From positions 8,232,084 to 8,296,083 of the forward strand of contig NC_087072.1 in the NCBI RefSeq assembly GCF_026151205.1: 64,000 bases of DNA, in the 5' to 3' direction. Below the pieces are notes generated by a model. The model was not told the DNA's origin and made no database searches. It worked only from the letters and a program-made list of their open reading frames with translations. The first letter of the stretch is position 1; every line of letters begins with the position of its first letter. This document shows positions 39,240 through 51,522 of the stretch, piece after piece. The translations under genes and the position numbers were made by a program. This stretch comes from Bolinopsis microptera. Lineage: Eukaryota; Ctenophora; Tentaculata; Lobata; Bolinopsidae.

Positions 39240-42200
39240 CTATCCTACTTGTGAAACAAGCGCGTCACGCAGTACGCGTAGGCACATGGCTATGTGAACA
39301 ACATGAGGATGACACACAAGATATTCATTGTGCGTCTCTTTATTAGTAGCATAATTTAATCCCTCAATCTTTCCTAATACCTCGTCCGAAACATACCAAA
39401 AATGAATATCATTTACGGATCCGTTTAAAATAGTCTCTTTTTTGAAAGCCTCTAATCTTATTTTAAAACTTAACACAGTCCCACAATTCTTGACATCCGA
39501 GGGGAGTTTGTTCCAATATGGTCTCACCCTCTCCGGAAGAAAAGAACTGTGGACTTTCTTCATTTTACTGCTACTTTTACTGCATCTACTGTTTGATACC
39601 AAATTAAGACCAGATCTGCTCATACTGAACAAACCAGCTCCGTAATTGGCCAAACCACTTATCATTTTAAAAGATTCAATGAGGTCCCCACGTATTCGCC
39701 GCTCTGCCAGCGTTGTCAAATTGAGGATTTCCAGTCGACGACTGTATGGAAGAGTACCCACCTCGTCAATCAGACGGGTAAACCGCCTCTGGACGCTCTC
39801 CAGCTCCAAGATGATCCCCCAACTTCCATGAGCCGCAACTGGACTCCACAATTGAACACAATACTCTAAATGGGGTCTTATTAAAGCTTTGTAAATAGAT
39901 ATCATCACAGATTTTTCCCTGATAATCAGATTTCTAACAATCCAACATATCATTCTGTTGGCTTTAGATATTGAAGCCTTAATCTGTTCATTCCAAAGCA
40001 GAGAGTTATGGGTTATAACTCCCAAGTCTTTTTCCTGTACAGATTCTGCCAAATGCTGCTACATACATTTTAAACCTGCCTCTGAATATGATGACACCTG
40101 TGCACGGACCAGACCATTTGCTATCCTGCTAGATGAATCTAGATCAATATTCATCAATGGTAAGGTTATTACTAAAGTCAAGGATACCAAATTCTTAGGT
40201 GTTGTTATAGATAGTAAGCTAAACTGGATTGCCCACATGCACTACATCCGTAAAAAACTGCGATCTATGACTGGTGCAATCTGCAGAATTCGGCACTCGA
40301 TACCTTCTGAACTATATTTGAAAATATATAATGCTCTTTTTGAATCACATCTCAGTTATGGTATAAGTGTTTGGGGTGTTGTCCTCAAAGAACGGTCCAA
40401 TGATAGTCTTTTCATCACACAGAAGCACTGTATAAGGATCCTTTTTGGCGACCTTGACTCATATTTAGATAAACAATCAACATGTGCACGTACTAGACCA
40501 TACGGTATGCAAAAACTAGACCATAAACACTTTGAAAAGGAGCATACAAAACCCATTTTTAATAGATTAAAAATTCTTACAGCTCAAAACTTGTACAAAT
40601 ATCACTGTATTTTAGAATTCTCTAAGATTATCAAGTACCACTGCCCATACTCCCTTTATGAGGCTATCAACATTTCAAACCGTGCAACGAGTCTAATGGT
40701 TATTCTCCTAAATAAATCAAATACCTTTTTGTTTAATGCAGCCAAGCTTTGGAACGCTGTTCATAAAAAAATTTTAACTTCAAGCAATTGCTTAGAAACG
40801 TCCATTAGCTTGATAAAACTGAGAACCAAAGCACTATTAATACAAGCACAGGCAGCTGACTTAAAAGATACTTGGACTCCAAACAATTTTAAATTGCAGT
40901 AATCAAATCTAATTGCAGCGGCACACACTTACTATTACTATCATGATTGTACTATAGACAGAAAATCTTTCAAATCGATTTTGGGCGCTTTTTAAACATT
41001 TGTTGTAATGTTTTTAGATAAGTTAAATATCTAAATTTATAAAATTTTTTATCGGAATGAATTAATTGATATTTAATAATTTATTCGGTAGGTTTATCTG
41101 GTATTGATATTGATTATATTGATATTGTTATTATTGAACGAAGCTAACTCTAGACATAGTTAATACTACTTCTTTTAAGAAAGGGACTTGGAGTATAAAC
41201 GACCAAGTTTGCATAAATTTCTACCCAACCAAGAACTCAGGAGGCAAAGGTGGGTGCGTAAACTTTTGGTCTGCACTCTCCGATCCTGTATCACCCTGGA
41301 TTCTTCTCGACGTATCTTTGTAAAAGTTATATATCTTTTAGTCAATCTCTTGCTACTCCATGTCCCCTAAGATATCTGATCTAAAGTTCGTGCTAGTTAT
41401 ATATATGAAATATATTTTTGTCTGCTTTAATTGATACTAAATAAAATTGTTGTTTTCTTGAAATTGTTGTTTTCTTGCCAATGTAACTCCATTAAGAGAA
41501 TGACTTGATCTTGGATTATCGTTAACATCTAAATGCATTACTGAACACTTAGTAGGATTAAACTTTAAAAGCCATTTACTCTCCCACATCTCTAGTTCGT
41601 TCAGATCATTAGCTATAGTTTCATGCTCGGAGGCATTAGCTATAAGCTTAAGATCGTCAGCAAATATTTTAACTTTACTTTTAATGTTATCTGGTAAATC
41701 ATTAATAAATAACACAAATAGTAATGGTCCAAGGACTGATCCCTGTGGAACTCCTGACCATACAATCTTCCACTCTGAAGTTTCACCTTCTACACACACT
41801 CTCATATTTCTAGATAAAATCTGTATTACATCTAAAACTTAACAGTTATCCTAGGACTCTCTAGCTTGTTAATCAGGCGATAATGGGGAACAGAATCGAA
41901 TAGCTTTACTAAAATCAAATAAATAGGTCCACAGGACACCTTCATCTATTAAATTTAAGTCTAGTGTCGAAAGTCTCAAAAGATTGACAAACAAGATTTT
42001 TCTTTAACCAAAACCCATGTTGGTCCTTTGAAATACGGTCTTCTAAACTTCTAAACACATGGGATCTAACAATAACTGTTCAGAGCACTTTACAAATGAA
42101 TACAAGTTAGACGAAACAGGTCTTAGTTAAGAGGGTCAGACGTAGAGCCTTTTTAAAAAGTTGCAACTAAGATGCCGATCTTTCCATACCTCCGGACGAT

Positions 42201-44400
42201 CTTCCACGTATCACTACAGGCACTAAATATTTAGGAAAGAACTGTTACAAAAACTAGCATCTCCAGCTAGGGACTTCAAGCAGCTTTAGGGATGTGCCAT
42301 CTGGGCAGTGCTTTTAAAAATTTTAAGCTTTAATAGTTCCTTTTAACTCCATTATCAAAGGTAATAACAATATCCGATATACTATTAGTATTCTTACATA
42401 TAACCTTCTAGGTTTAATGGGCCGAGTGGCTCATTAACAATCACAGACTTGAGGCACTTGCAAGTAACCTTGAGACTCCCCTGCACTAGTTGTCCTTGTT
42501 CCGTCTTCCTTATCTCAACTCTGGTACCGACGCTTTCTTTACCGTTCCTCTTAATTTATCAAAAATAAGAATAAATGATTTACAATTGGTCTTTAATTAG
42601 AGTTTCTTCTTTTCTCATATCTTATCATTGCTTACACTTCCTCATTCTCATAGGATGAGCTGTTTACTACTTGCATGACTAAGAATAACACTAGAAGGTT
42701 CAAATATCAAATGCCAGTCCATGCTTAATCTTTGTTCTTCCTCCTGCGCTTCAATGAGGATGTGTCCCTATGGCAGCTTCACAGGTTCTGTTGTTCTTTA
42801 TAGACCGAAAATTAGGCGGTTCCTATCCCAGCAAACAGTGTAAGTTTGCATGTAAACTCATCCCACATATGCTGACATCATTAGAGCAACTAAAATCCAG
42901 TTAAGATTTTAATACTAAATTTAAAATTCATCATTAGTTATTTTACCCCATGATGGTTTCAGAATCTTCTCTTTAATTTAATTGAATCTACAGAAACACT
43001 TAGATCGACTACCACCCTGACATGATCACTTTTGCCAATCGGGGACAGCACTGTGCATTTATAATAAGTGCTCATTGGTGGAAAAGTACTTGATCCAGCA
43101 GGATTCCGCTTGGAGTCTATCCTTTACAACCGCAGCTAGTTATTCAGTAGTTAAATACAGGACAACCCTGCTCGTTAAAACATACAATATAGATTTCTTG
43201 ATTCAAGGAATGACTTATTAGTGCTGACCAAACCTTCCATTTTACACAACCAGTTCTCCAAGAGGAATCTGTAAATTAAAGTCTCCTACCAGGGTGTTTC
43301 AAATCATTATTAACATTACAAATATTTTTAAGAAAAGAAATTAATTCTAAATTTTGGTCGAATTTAAAGATGGTGAATCTATAAATAATCCAATACAAAG
43401 TGTACCACTTGCAGTATCTATTAACCACAGCTAAAGAATCAAGTGCCTTACAACTTTCTTTTTACTAATGATGAATTATATAATTTTAACATAAAATGAT
43501 GGATCCTCCTCAGAACTATATCCTTTTTAGAAGATTCAATTTTAAAGTACGGTCTTTTCTCAAATTGTGTAACGTCAATATGAACTTCAGCATCTCAAAA
43601 ATTTATATTATCAAAAAATGGGTCTCTGTGACACATATAATATCAATGTTCTTGTTTAGCGCAATATACATTTACTTCATCTATTTTGTTAAAGAATCCA
43701 CTAGCATTAGTATACAATATGTTATTCCTTCTGCAACTGTAGCTTCCTTCTCTTCGATCTTCTTGACTCTTCTCTGTGTTATTCTGCCTTTTTTCCTCTT
43801 CTCTGCTTCCTCCCGTGCTTGAAAAAATTTGCCTTACGGTCAGCTCTGGCACAAATTTCGTTATCAATGACCACTCTTTGACCGGATTCCTCTCCCTCCA
43901 TTCGTGTAGTCTTTACGTCTTCTATGTCATAGAGTTTTGACATAAGGGGGCCTGCAGTACTTCTGGTATGGTCTTTATGACTCTGCCAGCTCTAAAGCAG
44001 GCACAATGTCTCCCTTTTCATCTCAATGTGCGTGATGCAAGTCGATGTCTTCTTTTTCACGATCTTTGACACTTGTTTTTGGTGCTTTCCGGTACCTTCA
44101 GGATGGACAGACATTTTCTGCTTTCTTTCTCTCTCCACCGATCTGCATCAATGTTTCGTGTACCTGCTGGGCAATTCTTTGGTTCAGTTCTGAACTTCTG
44201 AGATTTTCAGAACAGTTTGTTGAGACTTAGGCTGTAATATCTGAATAGAGCTAACAGCTCTTTTTTCACACTTTTGTCCGTGCTGTTGTTAGAACTGTTT
44301 TTAGAGTTCGCCAAGCTGGTGAGAACTTCCGGGTCGATTTCATTTGAGCTTTCAGGAGAATAACAGCAAACAGACATTGATCTTAGTAGAGGAGAAAAAG
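39240..44400 (-). pseudogene. CR1/Jockey-like LINE, split by another LINE
   Basis: Minus-strand non-LTR retrotransposon. The 5' part (about 44400-42900) is decayed: ILYTNASGFFNKIDE resembles the start of the APE endonuclease, and LVGDFNLQIPLG the GDFN motif. 41805-41482 has reverse transcriptase with WSGVPQGSVLGPLLFVLFIN and KIFADDLKLIA (catalytic FADD). The frame resumes at 40052 and runs to 39240 with AESVQEKDLGVITHNSL, LIRPHLEYCVQLWSP and LNLTTLAERRIRGDLI, the typical C-terminus. The 40053-41475 gap is a younger insertion. Several stops and frameshifts lie in the 5' half; the 3' half is still open. Confidence 0.85.
40053..41475 (+). mobile_element. 5'-truncated LINE inserted in the opposite orientation
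   Basis: The inserted sequence is bounded by TGCCAA on both sides (40047-40052 and 41476-41481), a 6-bp duplication. It carries the C-terminal part of a LINE ORF2, ending at a TAA near 40900: VKDTKFLGVVIDSKLNWIAH, then ESHLSYGISVWG and NAAKLWNAVHKK. A roughly 570-bp 3' UTR follows. It ends in two copies of AAATTGTTGTTTTCTTG (41445-41478), a simple tandem 3' terminus. The reverse transcriptase core is missing, consistent with abortive target-primed reverse transcription. Confidence 0.88.
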
Positions 44401-44449
44401 GGTTGAAAAGTAGTAGTGCAGTAAAAATAACACTTAGATATAAATTTAG

Positions 44450-45590
44450 AGCCAGAACATTGAATTGGCTACTTTTACTACTTGGGGTTTTTATGAATTT
44501 ACTCAGATGTTTATTGAATTTGTATATAGGGTCATTGTGATATTATGTGTATACAAATACTGATTTGTGATGACTATGTATGATAGCTTAATTCGGTTAT
44601 TGTTCCTAGTAAAAATGTCTTTGTTTGCAATTTATAATCAGTCATTGTTTGTATTATATTGTATCATGTATTATTATATTAATCATAATTTGCATCATTT
44701 GGCTTTGCATGGATTATTCATGCATTACCATACAGACAGAAGACATGCAGAATACTTAAGCAGAATTAAGATTAAAGACCAGTTCAAAGCAAATATTTAC
44801 ATATCTTTATTACATAAGCATAATGATTATCTTTATTTCCACCCTTTTGTGGGCAAAAGCGATTTTCGATTTGTAAATCTTTTATTCCACTGGGAAGTAT
44901 GAATAGGGGTTATTCTTTTGGGGATGCTTTTTGAATTTATTTGCAATATGTCTCTTAATAAAGTTGTAGTTAATAAATTTATTAAGAGTCGCTATGTTAA
45001 GAACCACATTATAGCTTTCGAGGGTACAGAGGAGAAAAAAAATGGACAAGCAAATATGAGACACCACATCAGAAGTCTCTTTATAAACCTCATCCCTGCC
45101 CCTATGATGGAAGTACGATGGTGTAATATATCTTGATTGTGGATATTTAATATTATATAATATGGTAAGCAGTGGACAATTTCCGTTACCTCTGTATTGT
45201 GCTCTGCCAATTGCAACAACTTGAATTACTTTTATGTGTATATATACTGTTTGACACTTTTAAGCAAAAAAAAAATAATTTATTAATTTTGGTTGTAAGA
45301 TATTTATATTTTTCCATATAGTGATTTGATACTTTGTAGACAGTGTGCTGATGTTATGTCATATTTTTAACTTTACTTTTTTTAAAATCTTTCGCCTAGT
45401 CAGTAATTTTAGCTTTTATACACAAAATTTCGTGCCCTTAAATGTTTAACTGTTGCTATTTTGATCTTTGAAATGCTTATTTTGTATCCTCTGTAATCAA
45501 ACAAATTTTCAAGTTTTTGAACACTGAACAGGCAAGGTATGAAAGACTAGAAATTAATAAAAAAACAAAAAAAAAACAAACAAGAAACTT
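44450..45590 (+). other. Possible retroelement 3' region
   Basis: AT-rich sequence with a weak open frame (44567-44902) ending in an A-rich tract at 45552-45588 (AATTAATAAAAAAACAAAAA). The tail suggests the 3' UTR of a plus-strand retroelement, but no diagnostic protein motif was seen. Confidence 0.3.
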
Positions 45591-45594
45591 ACAT

Positions 45595-45845
45595 ACAAAG
45601 TATAGCATAACGTAAGCATAGTATAGTGATGGGCCCCTCCTTATTTAACCCTCGATCACTGTTCCAATCATTCTATTCAGCTGAGTCAACCAAGGAGACA
45701 TTACACAGATGTGTAATTTCACATGGCTCTAATGGATTTTTAGCTACTCCCTAGACTATTTAGTATGACCCTGAGGCTCGAACCCTGAACCTACTGTGCA
45801 AAAGGTGAAAGGTCTAACAACTAGTCCACCTAGTCTCTGTGACAC
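45595..45845 (-). mobile_element. tRNA-derived SINE
   Basis: The minus-strand head reads like a tRNA gene: an A-box-like TGGACTAGTTG (about 45833-45823) and a B-box GGTTCGAGCCT (about 45785-45774), roughly 38 bp apart, as needed for RNA polymerase III. It cannot fold as a normal tRNA and lacks a good acceptor stem. A 180-bp non-tRNA body follows, with CACATCTGTGTAATGTCTCC. Single copy in this window. Confidence 0.5.
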
Positions 45846-46822
45846 GAATTTGACATGAAATAGTGGAAAAATCGTCCAAGTTCTCAACAGGCACCCTGCA
45901 TCAACTAGTAGGTGTTAAGATTCTAGTGTGGAACTGTGGGTATACAGCTGCACCCACCTGCTATTCAAGTTAAATTAGCTTAGGAGCCAAATTTCCTGTG
46001 TTTCTGACCCTTCCTCAATCTTCTATCAGGAAATGAATGAACCAACTCAGTTGTGAGTGTAAATATGGGTTGTCCAATGTCCCTGCAAGGCTATTCCAAA
46101 CGAAATAAATACTGCTAAGGTATCTATAACTCTAACTTTCACAGCAGAGGTAGTGGATGGAAATCTAGTGTCCGCCTAATGGCAAGAACATGGTCGCAAT
46201 TCTTGTTGTTGGAATGTTAACAACCTTACGAGACATATTTAAAAGGTATGAAATTCTGGTGACCTAAATGATTTGGGACCAAAAATATGGTATTTTTTGT
46301 CGAAAACCAACTCATTTTGCCCCCCAGTGGGTTCCAGGCTAGGGGGGAGCCCCTTTGCGGGAGGCTAGGGGGCGCAGCCCCCCGGAAATTTTGAGAAATA
46401 GGGTGTTTTAGACGACATTTGGCATTAAAGAAATTTGTATCGACGCTATATAAACTGGGACTGAAAAGAATCAAGTAGGTTACTCACGTAAATTTGGTAA
46501 CTTCCCACAGCAAATCTGCATTCTCCAAATCAGGAATTTACGACTTGATCAGGCCTCAAGATTTTGACATTTCCTACGGTCTAGGGGAAAAGGATGATTT
46601 AAGAAATACAAATTTAATTTTTCGCTGGAAATTAAAAGCTCTAAGCAAATGCCATATGTCTTTACAGTCCTCTCATTCAACTCAGTATTTGCCACATTGA
46701 ATGGATAAGTATATGTATAGTGGGATTTGGGAATAATTTACGAAATGCTGAAGTCAATTGCCTGCCGTTTTAAACAGGTAGGACTACTGTCAGTAGTACC
46801 AGAATGCAGTCATAAAACACAA

Positions 46823-46854
<32 letters not shown>

Positions 46855-47022
46855 CTGCAAATGTTAATACCACAGCTGCTACAGGTATCATTTTTGGTTT
46901 GGCTGCAATTGTAGACTTTATTGCTGGTCATCTCAAGATTACTAAAAATGTGTAACGATTTTTAATGTTTCATTGTTGACAACAGTACTGAATTGTTATT
47001 TATCAATTTAATATTTTAGCAG
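45846..47022. other. Spacer with repeats, upstream of the O-methyltransferase
   Basis: 46227-46480 contains a GC-rich inverted segment (GGGGCGCAGCCCCCC) typical of dispersed repeats. A 24-base G run lies at 46831-46854 with no matching C run, so it is not a complete poly(G)/poly(C) element. No gene recognised. Confidence 0.4.
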
Positions 47023-49719
47023 ATGAATATTCAAGATTTTCTCACAAACATTGACTCCAAGCTTCTGGTCGCCGTTGGAGCAGGTTAGTAAGGGAAGTAA
47101 CTCACAAGATTTACAGTACCGTAGAGGTACCTGGTATATTTTCTCAAACATTATTTGAGAGGAAAACCAAAACAAAGACCGATTAAGGGTAAAATGAAAC
47201 AATAGTAAGTAGACAGATCCGTCTGAAAATATCTTTCATAGATATGTGGCAGTAAGTAATATTCCGTTAATTTTGACGACTGTAATATAATGAAAAAGGA
47301 AAAAAGAAGAGCAGGTAATTTACCAATATGAATATTTCTTATTTCATTGATATTGCTTGCAGAAGTGCAGAGCAATGTTGCAAGATATCCACATTCTGAC
47401 GAAGGAGTATCAAGAGATCACATACGAACTTTTGTATTATGGAATGTTATGGAATATTCGTATGTGATACTCTCAATCTCACTATCTCAGATAGATTTCC
47501 GTTTTAAAAATCCAACCGTAAACAAAATTCATGCTGCACTTATCAAATTAGTATGATAAATTGAAAAAATTACTCACAAATAATATGGGGGATCACGTCG
47601 TTGAAGCAGCTTTAGAATTAAAGTTTAAGAAATGAATATTTAAACTATCTATTATAGACCCGATCTGGAGGGAAAGAAACTGAACTTTTGCACAGTCCAT
47701 CATATAGGGCTCAGAGATAAACAAGCGACTAATTAGCGTTCTCTAATTAATTACACTGAACACAATGGTAATTCAATAATTAGTGTTTCATTGGTATTGC
47801 ATGTAGTCGGTCAGGTTTCAAGATATAATTGTGCAGGATTAGCACTCTGCTGTAGGAGTATTAAGAGGCTTAGATCACATAAAAACTTTTTATTAAATTC
47901 CATAATCAAAAGTTTGTATGTGATACTCTTAATCACATAGTGTTCTCTGTTCAGAATACGGGTATTTGTTCTATGCAGGCAATGTTAATGAAATAACAAT
48001 AGGCTCTTCCTTACCTCTCTAATCTGAACTGATAGAAGTCCATAATCTTGATATTTCAACCACTCTAAGTGATTAGTCTCGCTTGCATGATTTATATATG
48101 TTAATCTTTAGTTGGGTATATTTTAATGTCGAATCGTGTAATAAATGTTAGAATTTATTTAGTATTATTTATTATTACAGGTCGTCGAAATTAACAGAAT
48201 ATATTAACTGCTGCATATTTACCCATCATAGTGTCCACATTCCACAATAAATCAAATGTTATCAAACAACAATAATGATTCTGCCAAACTTCCTGCCAAA
48301 AGTTTGTCTAAAAACTACTGTTGCTCGTTTTGTCGGTAAATTGATTTTTTTCAGACGGATCTATCTACATACTACAACTTCGCCTCCATCATTAATTATT
48401 AAATCTATTTTGCAGGTGCTGTACTGGGTGCATCTGGTCTCTTGGCGATATCATCACTAAAGAAAGGTGATGTTATAGATTTCGCAACTCGGAGCGAACA
48501 TCCCAAATGGTCAAGCGGTGATGCCAGAAAGCAGTATTGCGTCAGTCACTCCAACATAGCAGAGTCCAGTGAGTTGCAAGAGTTGCGTGAGTTGACGGCG
48601 CAACACGAGAGAGGTGTTATGGAATCCACTCCAGATGTTGGTCAGTTTCTGACGTTCATAACCAGGATGGTGAAAGCAAAGAACATCATCGAAGTTGGAT
48701 CTTTTACAGGTACAGTAATTACTTTTTAGGAACCTTTTCTTAATTATTATGCAATGGTCACTGTGTGTGAGCACATTGGATAATTTAAGACGAAGTTTTG
48801 CCATATATTCCAGAAATTTTCAAAAGCAGAGTGAAGGCGATAGGAGTCATGGAAGTACAATTGCAGGAGTAGCACTGCTGAGAATGGTCCAAGAACTTCC
48901 TGCTGACGGGAAAGCATTTGCTCTTGATGTTCAGGATGATTATGTTAAAGTTGGAAAACCAATTATGGAGAAGGCAGGAGTACTATCAAAGGTTTGCTAA
49001 TAATTTGCTGTATCAATGAATAAGTGCACAGTTATTAAAGAGCATTAATATTTTAATAAGAGTATCATACATCCGTCAAAACAATTTTTCAACGTAAGTT
49101 TTACTTTCTCAGTCTCACTGTTCCTATTCTCAGATTGATTACAGGATAGCACCAGCTCTAGACTCTCTCGTACAGCTCAAGGAAGAAGGCTACACTGGAA
49201 AAATAGATCTTTGTTTTATTGATGCTGACAAGGTAAACAAGAGCAGTTACATCACAGTTTAAAGTTCAACTTGATCCAAAAAAATGCTGTAAATGCTACA
49301 AAATCAAAATACATGATAAAAACCATTTAACCTGTTAAATAATCTACAATTATGTTCAGGGCAATTACCCGAACTATTACAAGTTGTGTCTAGAACTTCT
49401 GCGACCTGGCGGCATTATAGTGTTCGACAACTCTTTGTACGGCAACAAAGTCCTTACTGATCTAACATCGGTTTGAGTTTGAATTGTTTGAAAATTCTTA
49501 ACGTTTTTATGAATCAGTACCAAATTTCATAGAATGGTGATCAAGAATTTGGTGACCTTTGCACTCTGCAACATCTCACTGAATTCTTGACAAATGTCCC
49601 AGGTGCCGAACTGTTACATACACGAAACAAATGAGAAAGGAGCTGTCGACAACCGTGTAACAAGCTTACTTCTGCCCATTGGAGACGGGTGCCTCGTTCT
49701 GAGAAAGAATGATGAGTGA
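47023..49719 (+). CDS. comtd1: COMTD1-like class I O-methyltransferase, six exons
   Basis: Cation-dependent, SAM-dependent O-methyltransferase of the catechol/caffeoyl-CoA type. Exons 47023-47083, 48416-48709, 48867-48991, 49134-49232, 49360-49470 and 49603-49719 (all GT-AG) join to 268 aa. Residues 14-36 ([20 protein letters not shown]) are one hydrophobic segment, the N-terminal anchor typical of COMTD1. Motif I is [13 protein letters not shown], the acidic SAM-ribose region FALDVQDDY, the metal site CFIDADKGNYPNYY with [11 protein letters not shown], and the C-terminus [18 protein letters not shown]. All catalytic parts are present. Acceptor TTTTAGCAG abuts the ATG. AATAAA at 50026-50031 is a likely poly(A) signal. 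The substrate is unknown; assignment to COMTD1 rests on the membrane anchor and overall layout. Confidence 0.93.
47347..47940. repeat. Pair of diverged repeats with hairpins in the first O-methyltransferase intron
   Basis: 47347-47483 and 47790-47938 share TTG(A/G)TATTGC(T/A)TG, GGAGTAT(C/T)AAGAG and TATGTGATACTCT(C/T)AAT in the same order. In each, GAGTAT...ATCACATA pairs with TATGTGATACTC to form a hairpin. Probably two copies of a small foldback element. Confidence 0.55.
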
Positions 49720-50358
49720 GGACATACGTGAAGAAATGTTGTGACCGATGTTGGGAGACCTTTTGATATCATGATGTTAATATTATGATTATACCTTATT
49801 GACCTGTGACAAATTTATATTGCTTTTTATGTGTTTGAAACTGTTGACTCATAGAAATGATTTTTAGTTTTTGATTAAGATTAATTGTTTTCGTTTTAGA
49901 TCTGATGAAAAATATCTATATGCTTTACCTTTATTGATAATTACTTGCTGCGACTCAGACTTATGTATGTTTTTTACAAAAAATTGATTTATATATATAT
50001 ATATATAAAGTATATATATACTTATAATAAATTATTCATTGCTTAATAGTAGAAATCAAATAATAATTTATAAATATGAAACATATTTGGTTCTGTAGCT
50101 CTCAGTGTAACTCAAAACAGAAAATGAATGCTCAAAATAACGCTTCAATTGTATTTCAAGTCTATACTTTGTCAACATGTCATACTAATTCTAGGTGCGT
50201 CATCGCCACTCTCCATTTCTTCCAAAAATTTCAGTTTTCTAACAAGATGGCTGAAAAAATATTAAACTGACAACTTGAAAAAGCTGAGAAGTTTAAATTT
50301 GTAGACAAATTCACACAGTTAAACTCCATGGTAATCTAACTTCACATTCTCGGTCAGA
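49720..50358. other. O-methyltransferase 3' UTR and spacer to ING gene
   Basis: AT-rich with a (TA)n run at 49991-50020 and AATAAA at 50026-50031. No other gene recognised. Confidence 0.6.
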
Positions 50359-51240
50359 ATGTACGAGACCTCCTCTGAGAACTACCTGAGCTCCGAGTCA
50401 GACTACTCCAACGATGGAGAAGAGGGTGAGAGACAAACTGTTCCACAGTGTGTTTCAAGTTATACCTCCATGATTCAGGGTATGCCTCCCGCTATCAGCC
50501 GGGAGTTGTCTAAGATTATGGAGATTGACGTCAAAATGCGCAAGACTTTCTCAGGAGATTGATCATATTAAGAGTATAATGAAGAGTTCCCTACATTCAA
50601 AACCAGAGTTGAGGGAAGATTTACAGCAGGCTAAGAGAAAGTTGCATCGGATTCTTGTGTTGGAGGAAATGAAAAGTCAGAATATTCAGCACATCGCCTC
50701 AATATTGGATAAATCTGTCAGCACGATGGAAGAGGAACACAGTCGGTCAATGGCGCTAAAAACTCTAGTAGACATGGACGCACCTTCTCCTATCTGCTCT
50801 CATGAGGATCTCCCAGATGATTCTAATCACGAAGATGCAGAGCTTGATGAAGAGTACGACAGCACTAGCAACAAAAAACCGGGCAAGCGATCCAGCACTG
50901 CATCCAGAGGTCGAGGGAGGAAATCCATGCCACGTGATAACAAGGACGATGAATTGGATGTCATAATGAACAATAGCAGAGGAAGCTTTGGAGCAAAGAG
51001 GAAAACTAGGAAAAGGAGAGACAGGAAAAGTTCTCCGAGTTTACTGGACATAGACCCTCCGGATCCTGATGAGCCGAGATACTGTTCTTGTAACGAGATA
51101 TCATACGGGGAGATGATTGGGTGTGATAACAATGATTGTCAATTGAGTGGTTCCATTTTAGGTGTGTCAACTTGACTGCAAAACCCAAAGGCAAGTGGTT
51201 TTGTCCGAAATGTGCTCAGGATAAAAAGAAGAACCCATGA
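50359..51240 (+). CDS. ing: ING1/ING2-type PHD-finger protein, two single-base frame breaks
   Basis: Inhibitor-of-growth subunit of histone acetylase or deacetylase complexes; its PHD finger binds H3K4me3. The intronless frame opens after an AG one base before the ATG. The N-terminal ING coiled coil starts [20 protein letters not shown] and resumes as [15 protein letters not shown] one frame later (extra base near 50541-50550). An acidic and basic low-complexity linker follows. The PHD finger begins [20 protein letters not shown] and after a second shift (missing base near 51141-51144) continues [20 protein letters not shown], then [12 protein letters not shown] and TGA at 51238-51240. Both frames align well with ING1/2 on each side of the breaks, so I read one gene of about 290 aa. 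Confidence 0.88.
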
Positions 51241-51522
51241 TGAACATTGAAAATAACATAAATGAGTTATTGCTTCTTAAATTGTGTTGATACCAGAGTT
51301 ACCCTCAAGTTTTCCTCAAGTTCAGAATTCAGAAGGATAGCGAAGCTACTCATTGATGGGGATTGTCGTTTTGAGTTTGGAGTTTTCACAGTCCAGCAAA
51401 CTGCGTGATATGATGTACATTCTAACTGTTGCAGCAGATGTACTTTAGGAGCTGAGTAAACTCTGATGGTGGTTTTTTGGGAGAAGTAGGGTTGACCGAG
51501 AGATTTGGGATTTTTGTGAAAT

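Noticed and set aside
44567-44902. 111-aa plus-strand protein
   Set aside because: AT-driven open frame with no motif; more likely 3' UTR of a retroelement.
45774-45840. True tRNA gene
   Set aside because: The A and B boxes are present but no consistent acceptor, D and anticodon stems can be drawn, so a SINE head is more likely.
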